The notes beneath the pieces are model-generated. The model made no database searches. It was not told the origin of the DNA and worked only from the letters and a program-made list of their open reading frames with translations. From Moraxellaceae bacterium (GTDB lineage Bacteria; Pseudomonadota; Gammaproteobacteria; Pseudomonadales; UBA3067): a DNA stretch of 6,577 nt. Numbering within the stretch: position 1 is the stretch's first letter; each line of letters starts with the position of its first letter. Below are positions 1 through 6,057 of the stretch, piece by piece. Location: NCBI GenBank assembly GCA_002401525.1, contig NVTH01000165.1:1014-7590 (forward strand). Reading direction: 5' to 3'. Position numbers and translations under genes: made by a program.

Positions 1-824
1 GAATCATCGCCCGATATCCACCACATGGCGACTCCTACACGGCGCTGCAATGACGGATCGCCCCATAGCTCATTCATTATAGAGATTGGAATCTCCGACA
101 AACCCAAAATATTGTGAAGCTCTACCGCAATGGGTTTTTCTGGAAACGCCATAGCAAAACTAGTGGCCGCTTCCTTGACCGCATCAATCCATAAATCAGC
201 CGTTAAACCGGCCGCCTCTAAGGTTTCAAATGGCACTTGATTAAAATGCCCCTCCACACCAGTCAGCGTCATTTGAGGCAAATAGATCAAAACCAACCGC
301 TCATCATCACCAAACTGTTCAGCCAAGGCCAAGGCAAAATCTGCTAAATGGGCTTGCAAATTCTCGTCCCAAAACTTTGGGATGACCACGTCGCCGTCTC
401 GCCCCGAAGTCACCATAAAGGACGAAACGCCCTCCTCATATAACCATGAAGGTGCCTCCTTACCTGCAGCCACTGCGAGTGACCATGGCTTTCCAGATGA
501 ATGTATGTCCATTCGCTCTATTTGATCTAAAATGGGTTGCCAATCATAGTCATCATTCGTAGGCTCTAACTGATTCCAAGCTACTCTCACCAAGCCACCT
601 TTTGCTTCTGGATGGGCCAATGAATCGCCGCCACCGATAAAATCGCTAAAAACACCGAATGGTTTAACGGCGTTTGAACGAGACATGCCATTGCCGCTTC
701 CCCCGCCTACCATCGATAATTCCGCATTTTCATTTCCTGCTCCAAATCCAACCTGTCCCCCAAACACAAAAACTATTAGCACTGAAACCCACCCCAAATA
801 CTTCGAGATTCTTAAGGAGCTCAT
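1..824 (-). CDS. Secreted GH-like TIM-barrel protein, paralog A (C-terminus beyond the window)
   Basis: The frame is open from an ATG at 824 to the left edge, giving 274 residues with the C-terminus missing. The start is preceded by a GGTGGA Shine-Dalgarno-like stretch; an upstream ATG at 838 hits a stop after five codons. Residues 1-29 look like a Sec signal peptide: basic start, hydrophobic core 10-22, possible cleavage after GFGA (26-29). No lipobox Cys is present. A Gly-rich linker (39-46) follows, then a domain about 70% identical by eye over its last 165 residues to the gene at 1038-2087. Shared blocks are GGLVRV (76-81), YDW (93-95), GKEAP (121-125), TGVEGHFN (188-195), AVELHNILG (233-241) and NELW (251-254). 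The layout (an arginine strand, a Glu after the fourth predicted strand, NELW) recalls clan GH-A glycoside hydrolases; this is inference, and the substrate is unknown. It lies 213 bases downstream of its paralog, same strand. Confidence 0.88.
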   Translation of the reverse strand, partial: MSSLRISKYLGWVSVLIVFVFGGQVGFGAGNENAELSMVGGGSGNGMSRSNAVKPFGVFSDFIGGGDSLAHPEAKGGLVRVAWNQLEPTNDDYDWQPILDQIERMDIHSSGKPWSLAVAAGKEAPSWLYEEGVSSFMVTSGRDGDVVIPKFWDENLQAHLADFALALAEQFGDDERLVLIYLPQMTLTGVEGHFNQVPFETLEAAGLTADLWIDAVKEAATSFAMAFPEKPIAVELHNILGLSEIPISIMNELWGDPSLQRRVGVAMWWISGDD

Positions 825-906
825 ACTGATCCACCCATGATTTAAAGCCAAATATTATTGTTAAAATACTACCATCAGCACATAAATTTTTTACATGTTT
901 TAGTTA

Positions 907-912
907 ATTATA
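907..912 (-). promoter_or_regulatory. Candidate -10 box for paralog A
   Basis: The minus strand reads a perfect TATAAT here, 83 bases before the ATG at 824, in an AT-rich 213-base gap between the two paralogs. The hexamer 17 bases upstream (AATTAA) is a poor -35 match and there is no extended -10 TG, so the call rests on the -10 alone. A separate promoter would mean that paralog A is not simply co-transcribed with paralog B. I see no convincing terminator between them: the only nearby structure is an interrupted AGCG/CGCT pairing around 1004-1021 without a T-tract after it. Confidence 0.3.
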
Positions 913-1037
913 TGAATTGGGAATCGAATTTAATTTTTATGTGACACGGTTTGCTAACACCCACATTAAGAATCGCCTAAATTTTTTTCTTAAAGACCAC
1001 CAATTAGCGCAAAAAAGCCGCTCAAAACCTAATTTTT

Positions 1038-2087
1038 TTATTCGTAAATACGAAACGCCCACTCATTAAAATCTTGCAATGCTTCATCCTGCGTAAAATG
1101 CAAAAATTCATAATTCCATGGCTCGATGTAACGCATGCCTATTTTTTTTGCTTGCTCAAAAACAGCAACATATCCTTCGGGAAACCGATCCACCTGATCA
1201 GAGCGCCCAATGATTTGCCCATAAATATCGCCAGGAAATAGTTCCAAAGCATTGAGTAAATCTTGCTGATAAGCTTGCTCATCCCCCGAAATCCACCACA
1301 TACCGACGCCTACACGATGCCCCAATTGAGGGTCATTCCAAAGCTCATTCATAATAGCAATGGGTATTTCAGCCGAACCTAAAATATCATGCAACTCCAC
1401 CGCGATGGCTTTAGTGGGAAACGCCAGAGCAAAATTCACCGCCGCGTCCTTGACCGCATCAATCCACACATCGGCGGTTAGCCCGGCGGCCTCCAATACT
1501 TCATAGTCGACACTATTAAAATGCCCCTCTACTCCATTCACAGTCATTTGTGGCAGATAAATCAATATGAGTCTCTCATCGTCTCCAAAGCGTGCAGCTA
1601 AATCATTTGCAAAGTCAGCTAGATGAAATTGTAAGTTTTCATCCCAAAACTTAGGAAGCTTAACCTCCCCAGACCGCGCGGTGACCACTTGATAGGAAGC
1701 AACTCCTTCATCGTACAACCAAGCAGGGGCCTCTTTCCCTCCAGCGATGGCCAGCGACCAAGGCTTGCCCTGAGAAAAGGCATCCATCTTTTCGACTTGA
1801 TCAGTTATTAATTGCCAATCATAGTGGTCATTACTCGGCTCAATCTCCCCCCATCGCACACGTACCAACCCACCAATCGCTTGCGAATGAGACAAGGAAA
1901 AACCACTGTCAATAAAACCGGTGTAAGTGCCTACAGGCTTAAAAATCCCAGAATCGTCGTCAAAAACCTCTCGGTTATCCCACTCCGAAGCAGCATCGTC
2001 AGTGGACAATAAATCCCCCTGGCTTGAATCCTTACTACTGCACGCCACAAAAATTAAACAACAAAATAAAATAGTTAAAAACCGCAT
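1038..2087 (-). CDS. GH-like TIM-barrel lipoprotein, paralog B
   Basis: The gene encodes 349 residues from the ATG at 2087, chosen because AGGGA sits 8 bases upstream; an in-frame TTG at 2108 would add seven residues with no better signal. Residues 1-16 form a lipoprotein signal: Arg2, a hydrophobic core, then FVAC with Cys16. Ser at +2 favours the outer membrane. An acidic Ser/Asp-rich linker (17-46) precedes the folded domain. Landmarks are GGLVRVRW (72-79), YDW (89-91), GKEAPAWL (117-124), NGVEGHFN (184-191), AVELHDILG (229-237), NELW (247-250), WW (264-265) and YIEPWNYEF (320-328). Alternating hydrophobic strands ending in Glu resemble clan GH-A glycosidases; Glu187 and Glu322 are my candidates for acid/base and nucleophile, by inference. 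No named family is recognised. It is the upstream member of a tandem duplicate. A surface-attached polysaccharide enzyme or binding protein is a reasonable guess, not a demonstrated role. Confidence 0.9.
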   Translation of the reverse strand: MRFLTILFCCLIFVACSSKDSSQGDLLSTDDAASEWDNREVFDDDSGIFKPVGTYTGFIDSGFSLSHSQAIGGLVRVRWGEIEPSNDHYDWQLITDQVEKMDAFSQGKPWSLAIAGGKEAPAWLYDEGVASYQVVTARSGEVKLPKFWDENLQFHLADFANDLAARFGDDERLILIYLPQMTVNGVEGHFNSVDYEVLEAAGLTADVWIDAVKDAAVNFALAFPTKAIAVELHDILGSAEIPIAIMNELWNDPQLGHRVGVGMWWISGDEQAYQQDLLNALELFPGDIYGQIIGRSDQVDRFPEGYVAVFEQAKKIGMRYIEPWNYEFLHFTQDEALQDFNEWAFRIYE

Positions 2088-2409
2088 TCCCGTATTCCCT
2101 GAGATCAATAATCACTTTCCAAATACCTAACGAATCAAGCCCTCTAATAGGAAAAGCATTCCGCCAAAATCGCTAACGAAAAACAATTCAAAATTAAATT
2201 TCAAGTGAAACAATTTAGAAAAATAAACATCGTTCAATTTGAAAATAAATAAACTTGATCGCCAAGACGAAAAAACCGCCTGTAGTAAATAGACGGAAAA
2301 CCTCCCTCTATATAACAGGCCTATTCATTGACTAAATAACAGTCTAATGGTTCCCACTAAAATCGAAACGGCAAAATAAAAACCACAATGAGCATGATCA
2401 AACGTTACA

Positions 2410-2436
2410 GTTAAAATTAAAATTAAAGTTAAAATC
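2410..2436. repeat. Short AT-rich tandem repeat
   Basis: The plus strand repeats TTAAAAT/TTAAAG units about four times in a row with small length variation. It sits just before the orphan AGGAGG at 2444. Low-complexity A/T runs of this kind occur by chance or slippage in AT-rich gaps; an UP-element-like or curved-DNA role is possible but nothing else supports it. Confidence 0.5.
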
Positions 2437-2587
2437 ACTTTTTAGGAGGAGTTGCACTTAGAGAGCGTTGATTATATTAGAACAATGGAAAACCAACAAA
2501 GATCTACCACGAATCAATTCACAGAAGTAAGGATTAGGTGTAAAGAGGAACTCAACACCTTGAATAAATAGTAACCAGTAACGCCAT

Positions 2588-2626
2588 CAAAAACCCAAAC
2601 ACTCGACTTGTCGTCTTTAATGTTTG
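2588..2626 (-). terminator. Terminator-like hairpin after tRNA-Glu
   Basis: Reading the minus strand, nine bases past the tRNA CCA end, CAAACA (2626-2621) pairs with TGTTTG (2601-2596). Inside it CGAC pairs with GTCG across a 2-base loop, separated from the outer stem by an internal loop. GG and then five T residues (2593-2589) follow. The position right after the tRNA and the T-run fit an intrinsic terminator, although the stem is not continuous. Confidence 0.5.
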
Positions 2627-2634
2627 CTAATTAA

Positions 2635-2710
2635 TGGCGTCCCCTAGGGGACTCGAACCCCTGTTACCGCCGTGAAAGGGCGGTGTCCTAGGCCACTAGA
2701 CGAAGGGGAC
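2635..2710 (-). tRNA. tRNA-Glu (anticodon UUC)
   Basis: The 76-base minus-strand gene folds as a complete cloverleaf. The acceptor stem is GTCCCCT with AGGGGAC. The anticodon stem is CCGCC/GGCGG around the loop CTTTCAC (anticodon TTC). The T-arm is AGGGG-TTCGAGT-CCCCT, the discriminator is G, and the CCA end is encoded (2637-2635). It is nearly identical to the E. coli tRNA-Glu as I remember it, which supports a gammaproteobacterial source. It stands alone here: no second tRNA and no rRNA is adjacent. There is no sign of integration at its 3' end, such as an integrase gene or a repeated T-arm sequence within the window. No well-matched promoter was found upstream. Confidence 0.98.
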
Positions 2711-2868
2711 ACTAGACAATTGCTTACGCTGATTAAACTATCGAGCAACGTAAGATTGCTGCAATAAAATTGCATATAGCTCTTAAATCAAGCACTTATA
2801 AAATCTGCCAATTCAAGGAGAGCGGATTATGCCAGCACTCCCCCCAATAAAGCAACCCCTATCACTGC

Positions 2869-4431
2869 CTAATTAATTCTTTTTTCCCGCCCTTGCCACT
2901 CTTTCTCACGCAACACATATTTTTGAATTTTCCCTGTAGAGGTTTTAGGTAATTCGCAAAACTCTACAAATTTAGGCGCTTTAAATCCAGCCAACTGACC
3001 GCGACAATATTTAATGATCTCGTCCACAGAACTCGACTGCCCCGGCTTCAACGTGACAAATGCCTTAGGAACTTCACCCCATTTATCATCGGGAACAGCG
3101 ACCACTGCGCATTCCATTACAGCAGAGTGACTCATTACCGCTTGTTCCACTTCAACGGTGCTTATATTTTCGCCTCCCGATATAATAATGTCCTTTTTCC
3201 TATCCCGAAGTTCAATAGACCCGTCTGCATGCTTAACCGCAATATCCCCACTGTGAAATAGACCGCCTTTAAACGCCTCGGCAGTGGCTTCGGGATTATC
3301 ATAGTAACCTTTCATCACGTTATTTCCCTGCATCACCACTTCTCCCATCGTCTTCCCATCCATCGGCACACTGTGTAGATTATCGTCCACAACATCCACC
3401 TTACCTCCGCAGACATTAATAAATCCTTGTCGAGCTTTTAATTTCGCTTGCTCAGATTGAGATAACGTCGCTTCATTGATCGGCGGCACATTCATCGTGA
3501 AAGGCCCGTAAGTTTCGGTTAATCCGTAGACGTGATCGAGGGTAAAATTTAACGCCTGCATCTTTTCAATCAAAGTCGGTGAAGGCGGCGCCCCAGCGGT
3601 AAATAAACGCACCGGTGTTTCCAAGCGATGGGCAGCAGAGTCGTTAGTTAACATAATTAACACGGTGGGCGCGGCACAAAAATGGCTGACCCCTTGATCA
3701 AATAATTGCCACGTTTCCGGCGGGTCAATTTTCGGGATACAAATACTCCGCGCCCCTGCGGCAGCAATTGCCCAGGGAAATGTCCAGCCATTGCAATGAA
3801 ACATGGGCAAGGTCCATAAATAACGGCTTTCCCTACGGAGCTGATGTTCAATCACCATGCTCATTGCATTAAGGTAGGCACCCCGATGATGGAACATAAC
3901 CCCTTTCGGCCGACCGGTGGTCCCAGAAGTATAATTAATGCTAATTAAGTCGTATTCATCGTCTAACCAAGACTCCACTTCAGCTTCAGAACCGAGCTCC
4001 AGAAAGCTTTCTAACTCCTGACCGACTTCAATAGTGGGCACGGTCGATGGCACACATTGCAACTTATCTTTTAACGCCTGATGATAAAAAATAAGCGAGC
4101 TACCTGACTGCTCGATAATATAAGCCACCTCTTGGGCAGATAAGCGCGTATTAATAGGCACCAATACACCGCCGGCCTGTGGCACGGCAAAATGCGCAAG
4201 CAAAGGTGGCTCTGAATTAAAGGTCAAAAAAGCCACGCGATCATTTTTTTTAAGGCCGTTGACGCGCAAAGCAGAAGCAAACTTGCGTGATCGTGCCCTA
4301 AATTGCTTCCAGGTATAACTGACATCACCATCCTCAACCGCGACGCGATCATGATAAACCTGGCCAGCACGTTCCAAGAAAGAAACCGGGCTCAATTCCT
4401 GCCGATATACGCGACTAAAATCCGTATCCAT
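2869..4431 (-). CDS. Acyl-CoA synthetase (AMP-forming, fatty-acid/short-acid CoA ligase type)
   Basis: The enzyme activates a carboxylic acid to its acyl-AMP and then to the CoA thioester. The 520 residues start at the ATG at 4431, which has GGAG 6 bases upstream. The frame stays open to a GTG at 4503, but those 24 extra residues look unlike the family N-terminus. ANL-superfamily motifs are all present: P-loop YTSGTTGRPKG (167-177), YGLTETYGP (302-310), HSGD (393-396, Asp395), the hinge DRKKDIIISGGENIS (410-424), and the C-terminal catalytic Lys501 in PKTSTGKIQK. There is no signal peptide or membrane segment, so it is cytoplasmic. Length and motif spelling (FHCNGW 211-216) fit the group that includes medium/long-chain acyl-CoA synthetases and the DmdB-like methylmercaptopropionate-CoA ligases; the acid substrate cannot be fixed from sequence. 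No beta-oxidation gene is adjacent, so pathway context is missing. Confidence 0.95.
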   Translation of the reverse strand: MDTDFSRVYRQELSPVSFLERAGQVYHDRVAVEDGDVSYTWKQFRARSRKFASALRVNGLKKNDRVAFLTFNSEPPLLAHFAVPQAGGVLVPINTRLSAQEVAYIIEQSGSSLIFYHQALKDKLQCVPSTVPTIEVGQELESFLELGSEAEVESWLDDEYDLISINYTSGTTGRPKGVMFHHRGAYLNAMSMVIEHQLRRESRYLWTLPMFHCNGWTFPWAIAAAGARSICIPKIDPPETWQLFDQGVSHFCAAPTVLIMLTNDSAAHRLETPVRLFTAGAPPSPTLIEKMQALNFTLDHVYGLTETYGPFTMNVPPINEATLSQSEQAKLKARQGFINVCGGKVDVVDDNLHSVPMDGKTMGEVVMQGNNVMKGYYDNPEATAEAFKGGLFHSGDIAVKHADGSIELRDRKKDIIISGGENISTVEVEQAVMSHSAVMECAVVAVPDDKWGEVPKAFVTLKPGQSSSVDEIIKYCRGQLAGFKAPKFVEFCELPKTSTGKIQKYVLREKEWQGREKRIN

Positions 4432-4579
4432 AACTATCTCCATTTGATTAAGCCTCAAAGGTCTGACCAAGGCGCTCTTTAAAAGTGAACTGCTTACGTC
4501 CACCCTGACCTAAAATCGAGCCACGAGTCAACCCTTGCTCAAATCCTGCCACCGACACTAGACAAAAAATACCCAATGG

Positions 4580-4608
4580 ATTATGTTCCCCGCACTAGTC
4601 CGCAGCAA
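4580..4608 (-). promoter_or_regulatory. Candidate sigma-70 promoter of the acyl-CoA synthetase
   Basis: The minus strand reads TTGCTG (4608-4603), 17 bases, then CATAAT (4585-4580). The -10 matches 5 of 6 consensus bases and the -35 matches 3 of 6, with ideal spacing. Transcription would start near 4573, giving a leader of about 140 bases before the ATG at 4431. The same 281-base gap must also hold the promoter of the divergent membrane-protein gene, for which I found no good match. Confidence 0.4.
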
Positions 4609-4712
4609 CCCGCGCCCGCATTCTTACTTGAGAGGGAAATTCTTAGCGTTTTTTTCGACTATCCATACCGACTACCCAAACCAACAACCAGATCGACAAG
4701 AGGATTAGTACA

Positions 4713-5021
4713 ATGACTGCTGAACTTTTACGGAGCTTTTTTGCAGGGGTATTCTTATTCAACGCAATCCCTCACCTCACCCATGGAATTGCCGGCAAAC
4801 AATTTCAATCACCGTTCGCAAAACCTCCTGGGGTAGGTCTTTCTTCAGCGTTAGTGAATGTACTTTGGGGCTGGACCAACATTTTTATTGGCCTAGGGTT
4901 GGGATTCTATAACATCGATATTTTCTCGAATGCCAGCGCCACTGCTGCTTTTATTTGCGGCGGTTTGCTGGTATCTCTTGGGCTTGCTTGGCACTTTGGG
5001 AAATTATACGCGCAGGAATAG
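4713..5021 (+). CDS. Small three-helix membrane protein of unknown function
   Basis: The 102-residue product starts at the ATG at 4713, with AGAGGA 8 bases upstream. Three hydrophobic segments are visible at about 5-23, 45-66 and 74-96, so it should sit in the inner membrane. Between helices 1 and 2 lies a distinctive polar loop containing NAIPH (17-21), THG (23-25), FQSPFAKPPG (31-40) and LVNVLWG (47-53). The many Pro, His, Asn and Gly residues there suggest a conserved family signature rather than random membrane sequence. I do not recognise the family or assign a function. The gene is transcribed alone: it diverges from the acyl-CoA synthetase gene and converges on the Ntn-hydrolase gene, whose stop is 38 bases away. 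Confidence 0.85.
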   Translation: MTAELLRSFFAGVFLFNAIPHLTHGIAGKQFQSPFAKPPGVGLSSALVNVLWGWTNIFIGLGLGFYNIDIFSNASATAAFICGGLLVSLGLAWHFGKLYAQE

Positions 5022-5047
5022 TAAGCGCAGTACCGTAATGGGCTTAC
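5021..5047. terminator. Inverted repeat between convergent genes, possible shared terminator
   Basis: GTAAGC (5021-5026) pairs with GCTTAC (5042-5047) across a 15-base loop, exactly in the 38-base gap between the two convergent stop codons. There is no T-tract on either side, so an ordinary intrinsic terminator is doubtful. Position is the main argument. Confidence 0.25.
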
Positions 5048-5059
5048 GCTGCACTGAAA

Positions 5060-5650
5060 TTAGGAAGCGCTCCCAGCTGAATGGCGGTGTTTTAAGGTCT
5101 CGATAATCGCCGGGCCTGAACAACTTTCATCAAATTCGGCAGCAGCCAACACGCCGGCCTTAACCACATCACTGGCTGAAGTTGCAGCGTTATACGTGGC
5201 GTACATTGCACCAAGCGCCAGCTTACGCCCCGCACCGGTGGCCCAATACTTATTAAATTGATTAACCTCCCTGAAGCGCCCCACCTCAAAAATACCATTG
5301 CGATTAATAATTAACGCACTGACCTGGCTACTTTCCGCAGGCTGCTCATCGTCTTCATCCGCTTCAATGAAATATTCGTCCCGTAGGATAGGGTGTATCT
5401 TAAGAAAAGTTGAATAGATCGCTTGCCGGCTGGTAAAGTCGATTAGCTCGCTTTTCGAGGCCATTAAATGTTCCATAGCGCCCGCAACAGCGCTCCAACC
5501 GATCACCCCGATCACACTTTCTTTAATCACGTAAAGCTTATTGTGGTTATGGAGATTTCTTGAATCGACGATTAGAGAACCAAAGCTGCACTGGGTATCA
5601 CAAGCAATTGCGATCTCTCCATTTTTTATCGCTGCGGCAAGTACCGACAT
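5060..5650 (-). CDS. HslV/proteasome-beta-like Ntn hydrolase (putative peptidase)
   Basis: The 196-residue protein starts at the ATG at 5650, behind a strong AGGGAGG Shine-Dalgarno 5-7 bases upstream. Its first residues align without gaps to the HslV N-terminus: removing Met1 leaves Ser2 where HslV has its Thr1 nucleophile, followed by NGEIAIACDTQ (10-20). This puts Asp18 on the conserved Asp17. Lys38 in HNKLYVI is the likely counterpart of Lys33. WATGAGRKLALGAMYATY (136-153) matches the HslV/proteasome Gly-rich segment before a long helix, and DESCSG (174-179) resembles the C-terminal Asp/Ser site. Ser in place of Thr is allowed in Ntn hydrolases but unusual for this branch. A very acidic stretch (93-107) may be an exposed loop. 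No ATPase partner such as HslU is adjacent. It is not HslV itself: the sequence is too divergent. Anbu is longer, and the relationship to BPH-type homologs is untested. Peptidase activity is inferred from the fold. Confidence 0.85.
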   Translation of the reverse strand: MSVLAAAIKNGEIAIACDTQCSFGSLIVDSRNLHNHNKLYVIKESVIGVIGWSAVAGAMEHLMASKSELIDFTSRQAIYSTFLKIHPILRDEYFIEADEDDEQPAESSQVSALIINRNGIFEVGRFREVNQFNKYWATGAGRKLALGAMYATYNAATSASDVVKAGVLAAAEFDESCSGPAIIETLKHRHSAGSAS

Positions 5651-5669
5651 AAACCCCTCCCTTAATTGC

Positions 5670-5685
5670 CTGATATAAGTATCAG
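5670..5685 (-). promoter_or_regulatory. Palindrome just upstream of the Ntn-hydrolase start
   Basis: CTGATA-TAAG-TATCAG is a perfect 6+6 inverted repeat, 20 bases before the ATG at 5650 and just before its ribosome binding site. On the minus strand it contains GATACT and TATATC, which could serve as -10 hexamers, but no good -35 lies at the right distance. It may be a repressor operator overlapping the promoter, or a small hairpin in the leader. The regulator is unknown. Confidence 0.35.
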
Positions 5686-5770
5686 CGAGATATTGAAAAA
5701 TTCCACTTCTAAATGATGAATACCGCCTTCGGTTGCTCTTAAAGCAAACTCATCTAAGCAATTACTTTAT

Positions 5771-5789
5771 TATTCCGCCAAGCGGAATA
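5771..5789. repeat. Perfect 8+8 inverted repeat in the divergent spacer
   Basis: TATTCCGC (5771-5778), a CAA loop, and GCGGAATA (5782-5789) form an exact 19-base palindromic unit. It has no T-tract on either strand, so it is not a standard terminator. Its length and its place between two divergent genes suggest a dimeric repressor site, or a short hairpin. It lies 121 bases from the Ntn-hydrolase start and 268 bases from the SprT-like start. Confidence 0.5.
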
Positions 5790-5992
5790 TAGAATGAAAC
5801 ACCTCGCGAAAGAGCTGATTAAGGAAACGCAGAAATGTAATCTAGATCACTAACGAATGAATTGGAGGACGCTATCTACGCTATAAATCAGGCTCTCAGC
5901 CCGCATTAAAAGTGATGTTAGGCCATAAAATACAATAAATTTAGACTATTAGGGCCAGTCATCAGTTGCCTATTCCAGAATCAATTTTTTTG

Positions 5993-6021
5993 TTGCAGGC
6001 GAATTTAAAATAGTTTTAAAT
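5993..6021 (+). promoter_or_regulatory. Weak candidate promoter of the SprT-like gene
   Basis: TTGCAG (5993-5998), 17 bases, then TTAAAT (6016-6021) has correct spacing, with 3 of 6 and 4 of 6 consensus matches. It would give a leader of roughly 30 bases before the ATG at 6058. The surrounding AT-rich sequence offers other weak hexamers, so this is only a candidate. Confidence 0.25.
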
Positions 6022-6057
6022 CCGCACCAAATCTCCTACCCGATACTCCCCCTTTTA

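Larger units (their letters stand above)
2088..2634. other. AT-rich gap without a convincing gene
   Basis: This 547-base stretch separates paralog B from tRNA-Glu. It holds the 5' leader of paralog B (no clear -35/-10 pair found), a short TTAAAA-type repeat at 2410-2436, a strong Shine-Dalgarno-like AGGAGG at 2444-2449 on the plus strand, and the terminator-like hairpin at 2588-2626. The AGGAGG is followed only 2 bases later by TTG (2452), opening a 39-codon frame to a TAG at 2571. An internal ATG gives only 28 codons. The spacing is poor and the product has no recognisable features, so I do not call it a gene. No minus-strand remnant of a third GH-like copy was seen. Confidence 0.6.
5651..6057. 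other. Divergent spacer between the Ntn-hydrolase and SprT-like genes
   Basis: This 407-base gap holds two perfect inverted repeats (5670-5685 and 5771-5789) and a possible plus-strand promoter (5993-6021). It also holds a 19-codon frame starting at ATG 5794 (MKHLAKELIK and so on, stop 5851), directly after the second repeat. That frame lacks a Shine-Dalgarno and is too short to call. No RNA gene was recognised. Confidence 0.55.

Noticed and set aside
941..962. CRP-like TGTGA sequence upstream of paralog A
   Set aside because: The second half-site TCACA is missing at the required 6-base spacing.
1812..2130. Plus-strand open frames of 66-67 codons opposite paralog B
   Set aside because: They lie antisense to a strongly supported coding gene, and their products are low-complexity and without recognisable features.
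2158..2167. ATTCCGCCAA, shared with the palindrome at 5772-5781
   Set aside because: Only one half of the palindrome is present, and a shared 10-mer is expected by chance in a window of this size.
2278..2320. GCCTGT/ACAGGC inverted repeat
   Set aside because: A 6-bp stem across a 31-base loop is weak, with no T-tract or gene end nearby.
2722..2773. Small inverted repeats (CTTACG/CGTAAG and GCAAT-AAA-ATTGC) upstream of tRNA-Glu
   Set aside because: The stems are short and lack a terminator tail or an att-site relationship to the tRNA end.
3657..3851. 64-codon minus-strand frame inside the acyl-CoA synthetase gene
   Set aside because: It lies wholly within the synthetase in another frame; all synthetase motifs are intact across it.
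4432..4503. N-terminal extension of the acyl-CoA synthetase from GTG 4503
   Set aside because: The ATG at 4431 has a well-spaced GGAG, and the 24 extra residues do not resemble the family.
5092..5298. 68-codon minus-strand frame inside the Ntn-hydrolase gene
   Set aside because: It is a shifted frame over the conserved Gly-rich region of the hydrolase, with no signal of its own.
5861..5938. 25-codon plus-strand frame ending ALKVMLGHKIQ, reminiscent of the LGH box of tyrosine recombinases
   Set aside because: The match is only a few residues, no other integrase motif is present, and the frame is bounded by stops; chance is the better explanation.
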